Shown here piece by piece: positions 46,543-57,812 of a stretch of DNA of 64,000 bases. Origin of the DNA: Sphingobium sp. HWE2-09 (GTDB lineage: Bacteria > Pseudomonadota > Alphaproteobacteria > Sphingomonadales > Sphingomonadaceae). The DNA lies in the NCBI RefSeq assembly GCF_035989265.1, contig NZ_JAYKZX010000003.1:682001-746000 (forward strand). Reading direction: 5' to 3'. The notes under the pieces are model-generated. The model did not search any database. It saw nothing but the letters and a program-made list of their open reading frames with translations, and was not told the DNA's origin. Position 1 is the first letter of the stretch. Each line of letters opens with the position of its first letter. The translations under genes were made by a program, and so were the position numbers.

Positions 46543-48627
46543 ATGACCGATGGTTTGCGGACCCGACGCCGCTCTTCAGGCCGCCCGTATGCCGCCCGGC
46601 TCCTGTTCGCGCCACTCCTGCTGGCCGCGCCTTGCGTGGTTCGGGCACAGCAGCCGCCGTCGCAGCAACTGCCGTCACAGGCCGCGCCTGAGCCGGAACC
46701 CGACCAGACGTTGGACGCCATGCCCGACATCGGCGTCGCCTGGCCGGACATGGGCCAGCCCGACAGCATCACGCCGTTGCCCGAAGACCCCGTGGCCCAA
46801 TCCACCACCCCCGGCGATCCGACCGCCGCGCAAACGCCCGCGCTCGTCGCGGACCAGGGGGCCGACCCGGTCGATGACGCGGCCGGGTTCACCGACGCGA
46901 CGCAGGAACGCCGCTACAGCGTCAAGCTCAACGGCATAGACGCCATCGCCGATACGCAGTTCACCCTGCGCTTCGATGAACTGTCGGTCCTGCGCCAGGG
47001 GCAGGGGAAGCCTGCCAACCTCGCCCAGATCAATCGCCGCATGAAGGAAGATGGCGAACTGCTCGACCGGCTGCTGCGCGCCAAGGGCTATTATGCCGCC
47101 CGCATCCGCAGCGCCGTCGCCGCGCCGCCACCGGGCAGCGACCGGCTGTCCGTCAATTTCGATGTCACGCCCGGCACCCAATATCTGCTGGAATCGGTCG
47201 ATGTCACCGGCCTTGCCGAAACCGCCGGGCAGGCAGCGCGCCTGCGCGCGGCCTTTCCGCCCAAGGTCGGCGACCCGGTCGATGCAGACGCGATTCTGGC
47301 GGGCCGCGACGCGCTGGCGACCAAATTGTCCGAAAGCGGCTTTCCCTTTGCCAAGGTGGACGAACCGGAAGTGCGGATCGACCATGAAGAGCGCAAGGGC
47401 GATCTCGACATCATCGTCACGCCCGGCGGCTTCCGCCGTTTCGGTGCGATCCGCATGGACGATACCCGCTTGTTCGATGCGCGCCATGTGCAGGAAATCG
47501 CGCGCTTCGATCCCGGTGACACCTATATGGCGTCCGATGTCGAGGATCTGCGCCGCGCCATCGTCGCCACCGGGCTGGTCTCAACGGTCACCTTGAAACC
47601 GGTGGATACGGGCGATGGGGAGCATGTCGATATCGACGTTAGCCTTCGCCCTGCGCCGCTACGCACGATCGCGGGCGAACTGGGTTATGGCACGGGCGAA
47701 GGCTATCGCGCCGAGGTCAGCTGGCAGCATCGCAATTTCTTTCCGCCCGAAGGCGCAGTGACGCTGCGCGGCGTATTGGGCACGCAGGAGCAGACCGCGT
47801 CCTTCACCTATCGGCGCAGCAATTTCCACCGGCGCGACAATGTGCTGACCGGCTTGGTCTCGGTCAGCAATATCCGGCGCGACGCCTATGACGCGCGCAC
47901 CATCACCCTGTCCGGCGGGCTGGAGCGCACGACCAACATCCTGTTCCAGAAGAACTGGGTCTGGCGCGTCGGCGCGGAACTGGTGGCGTCGGACGAAGCG
48001 GACGCCTTTTCCGGCGGCGCGCGCCGCACCTTCCTGATCGGCGCGATCCCGCTCAGCCTCACCTATGACGGCAGCGACGACCTGCTCAATCCCAGCAAGG
48101 GCTTTCGCCTAGGCGGCCGGATCAGCCCTGAACTCTCCTTTCAGAACACGACCTTCGGCTATGCCAAGGTGCAGCTGGACGGCAGCATCTATCAGCCGCT
48201 GGGCGAAAAGCTGGTGGTCGCGGCGCGCGCGCGCTTCGGCACCATATTGGGATCGACCGTCGAGCAGATCGCGCCATCCCGCCGCTTCTACGCCGGGGGT
48301 GGCGCGTCGGTGCGCGGCTATGGCTATCAGGCGATCGGCCCGCGCTATGGCGAAGATGACGACCCGGTCGGCGGCAAGAGTTTGGCGGAATTTTCGCTGG
48401 AAACCCGCATCCGCTTCGGCAATTTCGGCGTCGTGCCCTTTGTCGATGCGGGCAATATCTCCACCACCTTCCTGCCGCGCTTCCGCGACCTGCGTATCGG
48501 TGCGGGCATGGGCCTGCGCTATTACAGCAATTTCGGCCCGATCCGCGTCGATGTCGGCACGCCACTCAACCCGCACTCGGGCGATCCCAAGATCGCGGTC
48601 TATGTCTCGCTGGGACAGGCCTTCTGA
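46543..48627 (+). CDS. tamA: BamA/TamA-family outer membrane protein TamA
   Basis: The 694-residue protein has a signal peptide (to about residue 35), a Pro/Gln-rich linker, POTRA repeats (about 125-400, with GQAARLRAAFPPKVGDPVDADAI and YMASDVEDLRRAIVATGLVSTV) and a 16-strand beta barrel ending in the terminal strand IAVYVSLGQAF. It pairs with TamB, whose ATG overlaps its stop by 1 bp. The TAM complex moves lipids or autotransporters to the outer membrane. Confidence 0.92.
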   Translation: MTDGLRTRRRSSGRPYAARLLFAPLLLAAPCVVRAQQPPSQQLPSQAAPEPEPDQTLDAMPDIGVAWPDMGQPDSITPLPEDPVAQSTTPGDPTAAQTPALVADQGADPVDDAAGFTDATQERRYSVKLNGIDAIADTQFTLRFDELSVLRQGQGKPANLAQINRRMKEDGELLDRLLRAKGYYAARIRSAVAAPPPGSDRLSVNFDVTPGTQYLLESVDVTGLAETAGQAARLRAAFPPKVGDPVDADAILAGRDALATKLSESGFPFAKVDEPEVRIDHEERKGDLDIIVTPGGFRRFGAIRMDDTRLFDARHVQEIARFDPGDTYMASDVEDLRRAIVATGLVSTVTLKPVDTGDGEHVDIDVSLRPAPLRTIAGELGYGTGEGYRAEVSWQHRNFFPPEGAVTLRGVLGTQEQTASFTYRRSNFHRRDNVLTGLVSVSNIRRDAYDARTITLSGGLERTTNILFQKNWVWRVGAELVASDEADAFSGGARRTFLIGAIPLSLTYDGSDDLLNPSKGFRLGGRISPELSFQNTTFGYAKVQLDGSIYQPLGEKLVVAARARFGTILGSTVEQIAPSRRFYAGGGASVRGYGYQAIGPRYGEDDDPVGGKSLAEFSLETRIRFGNFGVVPFVDAGNISTTFLPRFRDLRIGAGMGLRYYSNFGPIRVDVGTPLNPHSGDPKIAVYVSLGQAF

Positions 48628-51600
48628 TGGCAGAGGACGCAGCACTCCCGCCACCACCCGCACCGCGCCGCCGCGCCTGGGACGGCCGCTGGCAGCGCTG
48701 GGTCGCGGGACTGCTGGCGGCGATGCTGTTGATCGTTATGGCCTCGCTTGCCTGGCTCGATACTAATGGCGGCCACCGCTTCCTCGCCACCCGCATTGCG
48801 ACGATCAAATCCTCGTCCGGCCTGCGCATCCATGTTGGCGGGATAGAAGGCAGCATCTATCGCAAGGCGATCCTGCGCGACCTGACCCTGTCCGACCCCA
48901 GGGGCAAATTCCTGGAAGCCCCACGCGTCGAACTGGACTGGTGGCCCTTCGCCTGGCTGTCCAATCGGCTCGACATCGATCGGCTGGTCATCCCGCGCGC
49001 CACCTTGCACAAATTGCCCCAGCTTAACCCCACGGAGCGGCGCGGCCCGATCCTGCCCGGTTTCGACATCCGTCTCATGCAATTTTCGGTCGGGCAACTG
49101 GATATCGCGCCGTCGATCACCGGACGCGCCCAGCGCGCGACCCTGTCGGGCGACGCGGACATTCGCGGCGGCCGGGCGATCATCGACCTGTCGGCACGGA
49201 CTCTGGATGGCAGCGACGCGCTCACCGTCGCGCTCGACAGCCGCCCCGATAATGACCGCTTCTCCCTGGACGTCACCGTCAATGCGCCCAAGGCCGGCAT
49301 ATTGGCGGCGATGGCCGGATTGAAGCAGGACGCCAATCTGCGCATCGGTGGCAAGGGTAGCTGGAGCAAATGGGACGGCCGCCTGTCCGCCACGCTCGAC
49401 GCCGCACCGGTTGCCGATTTCGTGCTGGCGGCCCGCAGCGGCGCCTATTCCGCGCGCGGATCAGTGGAGGGGAATGCGATCGCGGGCAACGGCCTCGTCC
49501 GCCGCCTGGCCGCGCCGCGGCTCGACGTGCGCGCCAACGGCACGATGGTCGATCGGGTGATCGACGGCACTGTGTCGCTGCGCGCCGCCGCCATCGATCT
49601 GGTGGCGGACGGCGCGATCGACCTGCGCAACAATGCGCTCGACAATATGCGGATCAACCTGAAGCTGGCCCGGCCCGAAGCCCTGATCAAGGCGATGCGG
49701 GGGCGGGAGGTCGCGGCGAAGATCCGGCTGGACGGCGCTTTTGCGACGCTGGGCTATGAATATCTGCTCACCGCGCGCCAAATCACGATCGACAAGGCGA
49801 TCGTCAATGACGTCCGCGCGGAAGGCAAGGGACGCGTCGCCAAAAACGGCCCGGCCCTCATCCCCCTGCGCCTGCGCGCGCGCAGCCTGGACGGGCAGGG
49901 GGAACTGGTCGCGGGCATCGTCCGCAATTTCCAACTCGATGGCGTGCTCCAGATCAAGGGGCAACAGATTGTCAGCAACCTGATGCAACTGCGCTCTGAC
50001 AAGTTGCGCGGCAAGCTGACGGTCATCGCCGACCTGGCGACTGGCCGCTATGACGCCGGGCTGGACGGTCAGATCAACGGCCTGTTCATTCGCGGCCTGG
50101 GCATCGTCGATCTGACGTCCAAGCTGCGCGCCGTGCCGCGCGCCGATGGCAAGTTCGGCCTGTCCGGCACCGCGCTGGCGCGGGTGCGCAGGCTGGACAA
50201 TGACTTCCTGCGAACGCTGGGCGGCGGCCTGCCCACGGTTCGCAGCAGCCTGGAATTGCTGCCCGGCGGCGACATGGCGCTGCGTAATCTGCAACTCACT
50301 GCGCCGCTGCTGACGCTGACGGGGCAGGGCGTGCGCCATCGTGACCAGACGCTGCATCTGGAGGGCGTTGGTCGCCACGGCCGTTACGGCCCGGTAAAGC
50401 TGACGCTGGATGGCATGATAGAACGGCCGACGATCGACGTCACATTGGCCCGCCCGATGGATGCACTGGGCCTGCGCGACGTCCATGCCAGACTGATCCC
50501 GGACGCTAACGGCTATAGCTATACTGCGAATGGTGGATCGACGCTCGGCCCCTTCACCGGGCGCGGCGTCATCCTGCTGCCGCAGGGCGGCCAAGCGGTG
50601 GTGCGGGTCGCGAACCTGGCCGTGTCGGGCGTCACCGCCAGTGGCGACATCCGCCCGGTCGCAGGCGGGTTGGACGGGCAACTCAGCGTATCAGGGCCGG
50701 TCACCGGCTATATCGATTTCAAGCCTGTCGGCACCAACCAGCAGGTCCAGCTGAAACTCGCCGCCAACGACGCCAGCTTCGAAGGGCCGACGATCATCGA
50801 AGTGCGGCGCGGCACGCTGGACGGCACGATCCTGCTCGATCCGTCCGGCACCACCGTCAACGCAACGGCGCAGGCGCGCGGGCTGCGCGTCGGCGGCGTG
50901 CTGCTGGGCCGCTTCGCCGCCAATGCGCAACTGGTCGATGGCAGGGGTAAGGTCACCGGCAGCCTGTCGGGCCAGCGTGGCCGCCTCTTCGACCTGCAGG
51001 GCGAAGCGCAGGTCGAACCCGACCGCATCCGCCTCAGCGCGGGCGGCACCATCGACAAGCGATCGATCCGCCTGACCCGCCCCGCCGTCCTGACCCGCGC
51101 CGACGATGGCTGGCGTCTGTCGCCCGCGACCATCGCCTATGCCGGCGGCTCCCTGCAATTGGCGGGCGAATTGGGCGGAGCAGCCACCCATATCGAAGCG
51201 CGGATGCAGAAACTGCCGCTCGCCCTGCTCGACATCGCCTATGACAATCTGGGCCTGGGCGGCATGGCGACCGGATCATTAAGCTATGCCCAGCCGCGCG
51301 GCGGCCTGCCCACCGGCAAGGCGGAGCTGCGCATCCGCGGCCTGTCTCGCTCTGGCCTGTCCTTGAGTTCTCGCCCGGTCGATGTCGGCGTCAACGCCGT
51401 GCTGACCGGCGAACGGCTCGCCACCCGCATGGTCTTCGTCGCCGATGGCAAGACGATCGGCCAGGCGCAGGCGCTGCTCAACCCGCTGGGAACCGAAGGC
51501 GGCCTCGCCACGCGCCTCAACCGCGCGCCCTTCTTCGCACAATTGCGCTTCAATGGCACGGCGGACACGCTCTGGCGGCTGACCGGGGTGGAGATTGTCG

Positions 51601-52808
51601 ACATCGCCGGGATGGTCGGCGTGTCGGCCGACATGCGCGGCACCTTGGGGCAGCCGATCATCACCGGCACCTTCGCCACCGATGACGCCACCATCAACAG
51701 CTCCGTCACCGGTATGCGGTTGAAGGGCGTCAAGGCGCGGGGGCGCTTCTCCGGCGCGCAACTCGTCATCTCCAGCTTCGCCGCGACCGCGCAAAATAGC
51801 GGAGCGGTCAGCGGCACCGGCCGCTTCACCTTCAACGGCATCGCTGGTGTCGGCATGGACCTCAGCCTCCAGGCCGACAACGCCACCCTGCTGGACCGGG
51901 ACGATATCGCCGCGACCGTCACGGGGCCGGTCACCCTGCGCTCCGACGGTGTGGGCGGCACGATCGGCGGCGATCTGGTCCTCAACAAAAGCCGCTTCAC
52001 CATGGGCCGCGCCGCCGCCGTTGCGCAGATCCCCGAACTCAAGGTCGTCGAGGTCAACCGCCGCGGCGACGAGATCGAGCGGCCCCGTACCAACGTCCCC
52101 TGGGCGCTGGCGATCAAGGCGCGGGCGCGCAATCGCCTGACCGTCACCGGCCTTGGCCTCGACAGCGAATGGCGTGCGGACCTGGATATCGGCGGCACCG
52201 TGACCAGCCCCGCCATTGCCGGTCGCGCCCAACTGGTGCGCGGCGGCTATGAATTTGCCGGTCGTCGCTTCGAACTGCGCGAAGGGCGCATCCAGTTCGA
52301 CGGCAAGACCCCGGTGAACCCCACGCTGGACATCGATGCGGAGGCGGACGTCAACGACCTCAACGCCACCATCCATGTCGGCGGCACCGGCCTCAAACCC
52401 GACATCACCTTCACCAGCGTGCCCGCCCTGCCGCAGGACGAACTCCTGTCCCGCATCCTGTTCGGCACGTCGATCACCAACCTGTCCGCGCCCGAAGCGC
52501 TGCAACTCGCCTCCGCCGTCGGATCGCTGCAGGGCAATGGCGGCCTTGACCCCATCAACGCCGTGCGCAAGGCGGCGGGCCTCGATCGGCTGCGTATCAT
52601 CGCCGCCGACCCGACCCAGGGGCAGGGCACGTCGATCGCGGCGGGCAAATATCTGACGCGCAAAACCTATGTCGAACTGATCACCGACGGCCAGGGCTAC
52701 AGCGCCACCCGCATGGAATATCAAGTCACCCGCTGGCTGTCCCTGCTCGCCGCCATTTCGACGCTGGGTCGCGAAAGCGCGAACGTGCGGGTTTCCAAGG
52801 ATTATTGA
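48627..52808 (+). CDS. tamB: translocation and assembly module protein TamB
   Basis: The 1393-residue protein has one N-terminal membrane helix (about residues 22-45), then a very long beta-helical region, and ends with the DUF490/TamB C-terminal domain ([40 protein letters not shown], then [34 protein letters not shown]). TamB-like proteins bridge the inner and outer membranes and carry phospholipids. Coupled to tamA and followed 1 bp later by the sdaA GTG start. Confidence 0.93.
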   Translation: MAEDAALPPPPAPRRRAWDGRWQRWVAGLLAAMLLIVMASLAWLDTNGGHRFLATRIATIKSSSGLRIHVGGIEGSIYRKAILRDLTLSDPRGKFLEAPRVELDWWPFAWLSNRLDIDRLVIPRATLHKLPQLNPTERRGPILPGFDIRLMQFSVGQLDIAPSITGRAQRATLSGDADIRGGRAIIDLSARTLDGSDALTVALDSRPDNDRFSLDVTVNAPKAGILAAMAGLKQDANLRIGGKGSWSKWDGRLSATLDAAPVADFVLAARSGAYSARGSVEGNAIAGNGLVRRLAAPRLDVRANGTMVDRVIDGTVSLRAAAIDLVADGAIDLRNNALDNMRINLKLARPEALIKAMRGREVAAKIRLDGAFATLGYEYLLTARQITIDKAIVNDVRAEGKGRVAKNGPALIPLRLRARSLDGQGELVAGIVRNFQLDGVLQIKGQQIVSNLMQLRSDKLRGKLTVIADLATGRYDAGLDGQINGLFIRGLGIVDLTSKLRAVPRADGKFGLSGTALARVRRLDNDFLRTLGGGLPTVRSSLELLPGGDMALRNLQLTAPLLTLTGQGVRHRDQTLHLEGVGRHGRYGPVKLTLDGMIERPTIDVTLARPMDALGLRDVHARLIPDANGYSYTANGGSTLGPFTGRGVILLPQGGQAVVRVANLAVSGVTASGDIRPVAGGLDGQLSVSGPVTGYIDFKPVGTNQQVQLKLAANDASFEGPTIIEVRRGTLDGTILLDPSGTTVNATAQARGLRVGGVLLGRFAANAQLVDGRGKVTGSLSGQRGRLFDLQGEAQVEPDRIRLSAGGTIDKRSIRLTRPAVLTRADDGWRLSPATIAYAGGSLQLAGELGGAATHIEARMQKLPLALLDIAYDNLGLGGMATGSLSYAQPRGGLPTGKAELRIRGLSRSGLSLSSRPVDVGVNAVLTGERLATRMVFVADGKTIGQAQALLNPLGTEGGLATRLNRAPFFAQLRFNGTADTLWRLTGVEIVDIAGMVGVSADMRGTLGQPIITGTFATDDATINSSVTGMRLKGVKARGRFSGAQLVISSFAATAQNSGAVSGTGRFTFNGIAGVGMDLSLQADNATLLDRDDIAATVTGPVTLRSDGVGGTIGGDLVLNKSRFTMGRAAAVAQIPELKVVEVNRRGDEIERPRTNVPWALAIKARARNRLTVTGLGLDSEWRADLDIGGTVTSPAIAGRAQLVRGGYEFAGRRFELREGRIQFDGKTPVNPTLDIDAEADVNDLNATIHVGGTGLKPDITFTSVPALPQDELLSRILFGTSITNLSAPEALQLASAVGSLQGNGGLDPINAVRKAAGLDRLRIIAADPTQGQGTSIAAGKYLTRKTYVELITDGQGYSATRMEYQVTRWLSLLAAISTLGRESANVRVSKDY

Positions 52809-52809
52809 T

Positions 52810-54204
52810 GTGACCAAAAGCCGGATCGACGCGGCCACCGCGATCAGCGTGATGGACCTGTTCACCATCGGCATCGGCCCGTCCAGTTCGCATACGGTAG
52901 GGCCGATGCGCGCCGCGCTGATGTTCATGGACACGCTGCCCGCCATCCCCACGCGCGTGCAATGCGAATTATTCGGATCGCTGGCGCTGACGGGCAGGGG
53001 CCATGCGACCGACAGCGCCATCCTGCTCGGCCTGTCGGGCTATCGCCCTGAAAGCGTCGATCCCGACGCGATCGGATCGATCCTGGCCGCGATCCGCACT
53101 GATGGCCGCATCCGCGCGGGCAGCGCGGTCGATCATTGGCTCCCGTTCGAGGAAGCCCGCGACCTGCTGTTCCGCATGGGTGATTTTCTGGAAGCGCATA
53201 GCAACGGCATGCGCTTCACCGCCTGGCTGGACGGGCATGACGCGCCGCAGGTGCGCGACTATTATTCGATCGGCGGCGGCGCCGTCCTGCCCGGCACCGC
53301 GCCCACTGACGACGCTACGCCGCTCGGCCATAATGTCGTCCAGCCCTATCCCTTCTCCTCCGGCGCGGAGATGCTGGCGCAGGGGGAGGCGAGCGGCCTG
53401 TCCATCGCCACGTTGGTGCTGCGGAACGAAGGCGCCTGGCGCACCCAGGCCGAAACGGAAGCCTTCCTCGACAGCGTCATTGACGCCATGTCCGCCTCGA
53501 TCGACCGTGGGCTGGAACAGGAAGGCCTGTTGCCCGGCGGTCTCAAAGTCCGCCGCCGCGCCCGCGCCATTCACCAGCGACTGCGCCTGCAACAGGATGC
53601 GCTTGGCCCGGCGCAGATTTTCGAATGGGTCAGCCTGTTCGCGCTGGCGGTGAATGAGGAAAATGCGGCGGGCGGCCGCGTCGTCACCGCGCCCACGAAC
53701 GGCGCGGCGGGCGTGATCCCGGCGGTGCTGCACTATTATCGCCGCTTCGTGCCCGGTGCGGACCGCGACGGCGAGCGCCGCTTCCTGCTGACCGCCGCCG
53801 CCATCGGCTTCCTCTACAAGAAGCGCGCCTCCATCTCCGCCGCCGAAATGGGATGTCAGGGGGAAGTCGGCGTTGCTTGCTCCATGGCGGCGGCGGGGCT
53901 GGCGGCCGTGCTGGGCGGCACCAACGGCCAGATCGAAAACGCCGCCGAAATCGGAATGGAACATAATCTGGGCCTCACCTGCGATCCGATCGGCGGCCTC
54001 GTCCAGATACCCTGTATCGAACGCAACACCATGGGCGCGGTCAAGGCGATCAACGCGGCCTATCTCGCGCTGCAGGGCGACGGTCGTCATATCGTCAGCC
54101 TGGACGCCGTCATCGAAACCATGCGCCAGACGGGCGAGGATATGGCGAGCCGCTACAAGGAAACATCGCTTGGCGGCCTGGCCGTCAACGTCGTGGAATG
54201 CTGA
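52810..54204 (+). CDS. sdaA: L-serine ammonia-lyase (single-chain, iron-sulfur)
   Basis: The GTG at 52810 is immediately after the tamB stop. The 464-residue enzyme contains the beta domain start [24 protein letters not shown] and the alpha domain with iron-sulfur cysteines in [16 protein letters not shown] and [12 protein letters not shown]. It converts L-serine to pyruvate and ammonia via a 4Fe-4S cluster. Why it is placed behind tamAB is not obvious; the spacing suggests co-transcription. Confidence 0.95.
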   Translation: MTKSRIDAATAISVMDLFTIGIGPSSSHTVGPMRAALMFMDTLPAIPTRVQCELFGSLALTGRGHATDSAILLGLSGYRPESVDPDAIGSILAAIRTDGRIRAGSAVDHWLPFEEARDLLFRMGDFLEAHSNGMRFTAWLDGHDAPQVRDYYSIGGGAVLPGTAPTDDATPLGHNVVQPYPFSSGAEMLAQGEASGLSIATLVLRNEGAWRTQAETEAFLDSVIDAMSASIDRGLEQEGLLPGGLKVRRRARAIHQRLRLQQDALGPAQIFEWVSLFALAVNEENAAGGRVVTAPTNGAAGVIPAVLHYYRRFVPGADRDGERRFLLTAAAIGFLYKKRASISAAEMGCQGEVGVACSMAAAGLAAVLGGTNGQIENAAEIGMEHNLGLTCDPIGGLVQIPCIERNTMGAVKAINAAYLALQGDGRHIVSLDAVIETMRQTGEDMASRYKETSLGGLAVNVVEC

Positions 54205-54383
54205 AACCTCTTCCATCGGTCGATCGCGCGATCCGCACGATCGCGCGGCGAACGGATGGTATTTCGTGACATTAATGGCACATAATCAGTCGTTTATCTC
54301 CCGTTCATGAAACTTCCCACGCGGCTCCGGCTTGTGCGTCTCACCCCCTGAGAGAGGGGACGATAGACACACGGAGATAGTTT

Positions 54384-55037
54384 ATGCGTAAGTTGATGGT
54401 CGCAACGCTTCTGGCAGGCGTCACCGTCGCCGCCCCCGCTCTGGCGCAGGATGTCGGCCCCACCTTCACCGGTCCGCGCGTCGAAGCCATCCTCGGCTAT
54501 GACCGCACGGGCGCGGGCAGCGACGTGGACAATGACAATGGCAATGACGATCAGAAGATCGACGGCCTGCTCTATGGCGTTGGCGCAGGTTACGACGTCA
54601 ATCTGGGCAGCGCGGTCGTCGGCGTCGAAGGCGAATGGACCAACTCCACCGCCAAGAGCAGCCGCCGTGATTATACCGACCAGTTCGGTTTCGGCCGCGT
54701 CAAGCAGGGCCGCGACCTCTATATCGGCGCCCGCGCCGGTATTCTCGCCGATCCCGCGACGCTGGTCTATGTAAAGGGCGGTTATACCAATACCAAGCTG
54801 GACGTGCTGGCGGGCGACACCAACCAGACCACCGACACCGCGTTCAAGCTGGACGGCTGGCGCATCGGCGCGGGCGTGGAGCGCGCGATCAACGCGAATA
54901 CCTTCGCCAAGATCGAATATCGCTACTCCAAATATCAGGACGCCCATATCGATTTCGCCAATGGCGCGACCAGCGACGAATTCGGCATCGACACCGATCG
55001 CCATCAGGTCGTCGGCAGCGTCGGCTGGCGCTTCTGA
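54384..55037 (+). CDS. outer membrane beta-barrel protein
   Basis: The 217-residue protein has a signal peptide (MRKLMVATLLAGVTVAAPALAQ) and alternating-hydrophobicity strands: VEAILGYDRTGAG, GLLYGVGAGYDVNLG, YIGARAGILADPATLVYVKGGYTN and FAKIEYRYSKYQ, ending with HQVVGSVGWRF, a classic terminal aromatic strand. It matches the small OmpA/Omp25-like eight-strand barrel group (outer membrane protein beta-barrel). Start 54384 follows CACGGAGAT. Structural porin or adhesin; function not established. Confidence 0.87.
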   Translation: MRKLMVATLLAGVTVAAPALAQDVGPTFTGPRVEAILGYDRTGAGSDVDNDNGNDDQKIDGLLYGVGAGYDVNLGSAVVGVEGEWTNSTAKSSRRDYTDQFGFGRVKQGRDLYIGARAGILADPATLVYVKGGYTNTKLDVLAGDTNQTTDTAFKLDGWRIGAGVERAINANTFAKIEYRYSKYQDAHIDFANGATSDEFGIDTDRHQVVGSVGWRF

Positions 55038-55080
55038 TAGCGCGTCGATGAGTATAGCGCAGCGCGGAATATAGCATCCA

Positions 55081-55125
55081 GTGTTCCCGCGTAGGCGGGA
55101 ACCCAGTTGAAACGCGGGAACCCTG
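55081..55125. repeat. palindromic repeat (family A)
   Basis: GTGTTCCCGCGTAGGCGGGA (55081-55100) plus a shortened copy (AAACGCGGGAACCC) lie between the barrel gene and its terminator. Confidence 0.75.
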
Positions 55126-55180
55126 TCCTACCCGTTCAGGGACAGCACCTCCGTTTCAACCAGCGAATTTCGCGAAACAG

Positions 55181-55213
55181 AAAGGGACCGATCACGCGAT
55201 CGGTCCCTTTTTG
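55181..55213 (+). terminator. rho-independent terminator
   Basis: AAAGGGACCGATC, loop ACGC, GATCGGTCCCTTTTT: perfect 12-13 bp stem and T run. It separates the barrel gene from the thioesterase gene and rules out an early TTG start for the latter. Confidence 0.9.
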
Positions 55214-55270
55214 CTGCATTGCACAGGATCACCCTATCTGCGCCGCCGCCGATCTGCTATTGACACCTTT

Positions 55271-55690
55271 GTGAGTAACGCGATCCCCCATAGCTTCCCG
55301 ATCGGCATCGATCCGACCGATATCGACTTCATGGGTCATGTCAACAATGCCAGCTACCTCAAATGGGTGCAGGACGCCGTGCTGGACCATTGGCGCGCTT
55401 TGGCCCCGGCCGAAGCGGTCGCTCAGCATCTCTGGGTCGCGCTCAAACATGAAATCACCTATCGCAAGCCCACCTTCCTGAACGACGACGTGATCGCCAC
55501 CGTCCTGCTGGAAAAGGTCCAGGGCGCCCGCGCCTTCTACGAAACCATCATCAAGCGCGGTGAGGACGTGCTGGCCGAGGTCAAGTCCAGCTGGTGCTGC
55601 ATCGACGCCAGCAGCCTGCGCCCCGCGCGCCTGACCCGCGACGTGATCCAGCATTTCTTCGCCGGGGATGAGGGCGAAGCGGGGCGGTAG
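55271..55690 (+). CDS. acyl-CoA thioesterase (4HBT hotdog fold)
   Basis: The GTG at 55271 (MSNAIPHSFPIGIDPTDIDFMGHVNNASYLKWVQDAV) gives 139 residues. DIDFMGHVNNASYL is the 4-hydroxybenzoyl-CoA thioesterase family signature with the catalytic Asp, and ITYRKPTFLNDDV and FYETIIKRGEDVLAEVKSSWCCID follow the hotdog pattern. It hydrolyses an acyl-CoA of unknown chain. The gene lies just after a strong terminator, so it has its own promoter. Confidence 0.85.
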   Translation: MSNAIPHSFPIGIDPTDIDFMGHVNNASYLKWVQDAVLDHWRALAPAEAVAQHLWVALKHEITYRKPTFLNDDVIATVLLEKVQGARAFYETIIKRGEDVLAEVKSSWCCIDASSLRPARLTRDVIQHFFAGDEGEAGR

Positions 55691-55750
55691 GCTGTTGCGT
55701 GGGAGTGGTGAGTGCACGCTCGGCCTTCAATCTGTCATCCCCGTTCTACA

Positions 55751-55829
55751 CCGTCATCCCAGCGAAAGCTGGGATCTCCCTTTTCTTTCAGGCGCATCGA
55801 GAAAAGGCCAGCGTTCGCTGGCATAACGG
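55751..55829. repeat. paired palindromic repeat (family C) between converging genes
   Basis: CCGTCATCCCAGCGAAAGCT (55751-55770) and an inverted, diverged copy (GCCAGCGTTCGCTGGCATAA, about 55807-55826) form a hairpin between the thioesterase and pyrF genes. Confidence 0.75.
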
Positions 55830-55846
55830 AACAGGGCCGCTCGCCC

Positions 55847-56521
55847 CTAAAGCGTCGCCTCAATCTCCCGCGCCGCCATATCTGGGTTCTCCGCCAGGCT
55901 GATCGGCCGCCCGACCACCAGGATCGACGCCCCCCGGTCCAGCGCCTCGCGCGGGGTCACCGCGCGCTTCTGGTCGCCCAGTGCACCCCCGGCAGGTCGC
56001 ACGCCCGGCACGACGAAGAAGCCGTCGGACCATTGTTTCTTGACCGCGGCGACTTCCTCGCCCGAACAGACGATCCCGTCCAGCCCCGCGCTCTGCGCCA
56101 GGTCGGCTAAGCGACGCACCTGGTCCTCGGCCTTGCCGCCGACGCCGATATCCATCAGATCGCTATCGTCCAGGCTGGTCAGCATCGTCACGGCCACGAC
56201 CTTCGTATTGACCCCGGCGGCCGCCTTCGCATCCTCCAGCATCGCCCGCCCGCCCGCCGCATGGACGGTCAGGATCGCGGGTTCCAGCATGTGCAGCGCC
56301 TGCACCGCTTTCGCCACCGTATTGGGAATGTCGTGGAGCTTGAGGTCCAGGAAGATCGGCAGGCCGAACTTCGTCATCTCATGCACGCCATGATGGCCGC
56401 TGGCACAGAAAAATTCCAGCCCCAGCTTCAACCCGCCGACATGATGCTTCACCTGCCCGGCCAGTGTCTGCGCCTTGGTCAGGTCGGGCGTGTCGATGGC
56501 GACATAGATGGGGCTGCTCAT
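55847..56521 (-). CDS. pyrF: orotidine-5'-phosphate decarboxylase
   Basis: The 224-residue enzyme has the catalytic DxKxxD motif in FLDLKLHDIPNTVAKA, GGLKLGLEFFCASG near the start, and phosphate-binding loops GVRPAGGALGDQKRAVTP and LVVGRPIS. It makes UMP from OMP in pyrimidine synthesis. The start overlaps the lapA stop by 4 bp, indicating translational coupling. Confidence 0.96.
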   Translation of the reverse strand: MSSPIYVAIDTPDLTKAQTLAGQVKHHVGGLKLGLEFFCASGHHGVHEMTKFGLPIFLDLKLHDIPNTVAKAVQALHMLEPAILTVHAAGGRAMLEDAKAAAGVNTKVVAVTMLTSLDDSDLMDIGVGGKAEDQVRRLADLAQSAGLDGIVCSGEEVAAVKKQWSDGFFVVPGVRPAGGALGDQKRAVTPREALDRGASILVVGRPISLAENPDMAAREIEATL

Positions 56522-56892
56522 GCTGGTCCTGTGATGCTGGGGGTCGTGGGCGTGGAAGGGGCCGTGTCGGGCACGATCGCGATGGCGGGCGGCGCGTCGG
56601 CGAAACTGGGCTGCGGCGTCAGCACCGGCGGCGGCGCGGCGGCGGCGGTGGCGACGACCAGCGCCTTTTCGGTGCTATGCAGCCGCCGCTTCAAGCGCCA
56701 GCGCGTCGCCCGCGCCATGATCCAGAAGGGCAGCGCGCCGAGCAGAAATGCGCCGATCAGCAGCACGGGCAGCTTGGTTTCCATCACCATGTCGCCCCAC
56801 AGGCGCACGGTCACGGGGACGTAGTTCGCCATGCAGAAGAAGGCGAGTCCCACGGCGATGACGACCCAGAAGGCTGTCCGCAAAAATTGCAT
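56518..56892 (-). CDS. LapA (DUF1049)-domain membrane protein
   Basis: The 124-residue protein has two membrane helices (about residues 6-25, FWVVIAVGLAFFCMANYVPV, and KLPVLLIGAFLLGALPFWIMARA) followed by a basic stretch and an Ala/Pro-rich tail. This is the LapA/DUF1049 layout; E. coli LapA-LapB control LpxC turnover. Only the A-type protein is here. Directly upstream of pyrF, with a 4-bp overlap, and 33 bp after galM on the same strand. Confidence 0.82.
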   Translation of the reverse strand: MQFLRTAFWVVIAVGLAFFCMANYVPVTVRLWGDMVMETKLPVLLIGAFLLGALPFWIMARATRWRLKRRLHSTEKALVVATAAAAPPPVLTPQPSFADAPPAIAIVPDTAPSTPTTPSITGPA

Positions 56893-56925
56893 AGGCTGAA
56901 CCTCTTGCTGCTGGTTTATCGCAGC

Positions 56926-57795
56926 TTAGGCGATCCCGTCGGATTTCGGAAGCACTTGGTCAACATTGTCGACAGCGATTCTCATGGACAGGTGCGCGAC
57001 CGCCCCCGGCGCCAGCGTCGCCATGCCAGCACGATGGATCGCGTCGGGCATATGGCTGACCGGCTCCAGGCAGAAGAAGGCCTCACCGGGTGGGCGATAG
57101 ACATGCAGCCAATCCGCCCCGGTCGCCGTCAGCGTCAGGCGCAACCCGTCGCCGCGCCGGACCGTCGCCACGCCATCCCAACCACCATAGACATTGTCGA
57201 TCAGGCTATCGCCGCGCATGACGGCTGGCCGCGACCAGTCGCCCAGCGCATCGGCAGCGACTTCCCGCTCCGGCAGCATGTTCGGCGTCGACAGCCACAG
57301 GCTGCGTGCGTTGAACTGCACCGTAGTTCCGGCATCCATCTGAAAATAGGGATGAAAGCCCAGCCCGATCGGCATCGGCGCGTCGCCGACATTGGTGACG
57401 GACAGGGAGTTGGACAGTTGTGACGCGGTGACCGCGACCCTTTGTTCGGCGCGATAGGGCCAGGGCCATCCGGCATCACCGTCATGATCGTGGACCAGGC
57501 AAACTGCCGTTTCACCTGTCTCACTCGTTGTCCAGCCACTCTGCCAGCCAAAGCCGTGCAGGCTATGCGGATGGTCGCCGAAATTGCGCGGCAACTGATA
57601 GTCGCGCCCATCAAAGGCGAAGCGCCCATCGGCGATGCGATTGGCGTAGGGCACCAACAGAAAGCTCGCCATGGCAAGCGGATCGGTCGACCCCTCCGGC
57701 GCCCGCCGCAGCAGGTCGACGCCATCCAGCGACAGCCGCGCCAGCGATCCACCGACCGCAGGCGACAGAGCCGCTTCCAGCCCTCCCGCCCGCAA
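56926..57795 (-). CDS. aldose 1-epimerase (mutarotase)
   Basis: A TTG at 57795 with AAGGA ten bases upstream is the likely start; no ATG or GTG fits before MASFLLVPYANRIADG. The 289-residue protein has the GalM fold motifs NFGDHPHSLHGFGWQSGW (catalytic His), GLGFHPYF and the Glu region near the end. It interconverts alpha and beta anomers of aldoses so the pentose dehydrogenase upstream gets its preferred form. Last gene of the pentose operon, 17 bp after the MFS stop. Confidence 0.85.
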   Translation of the reverse strand: MRAGGLEAALSPAVGGSLARLSLDGVDLLRRAPEGSTDPLAMASFLLVPYANRIADGRFAFDGRDYQLPRNFGDHPHSLHGFGWQSGWTTSETGETAVCLVHDHDGDAGWPWPYRAEQRVAVTASQLSNSLSVTNVGDAPMPIGLGFHPYFQMDAGTTVQFNARSLWLSTPNMLPEREVAADALGDWSRPAVMRGDSLIDNVYGGWDGVATVRRGDGLRLTLTATGADWLHVYRPPGEAFFCLEPVSHMPDAIHRAGMATLAPGAVAHLSMRIAVDNVDQVLPKSDGIA

Positions 57796-57812
57796 CAGGA
57801 TGACGTCCTTGC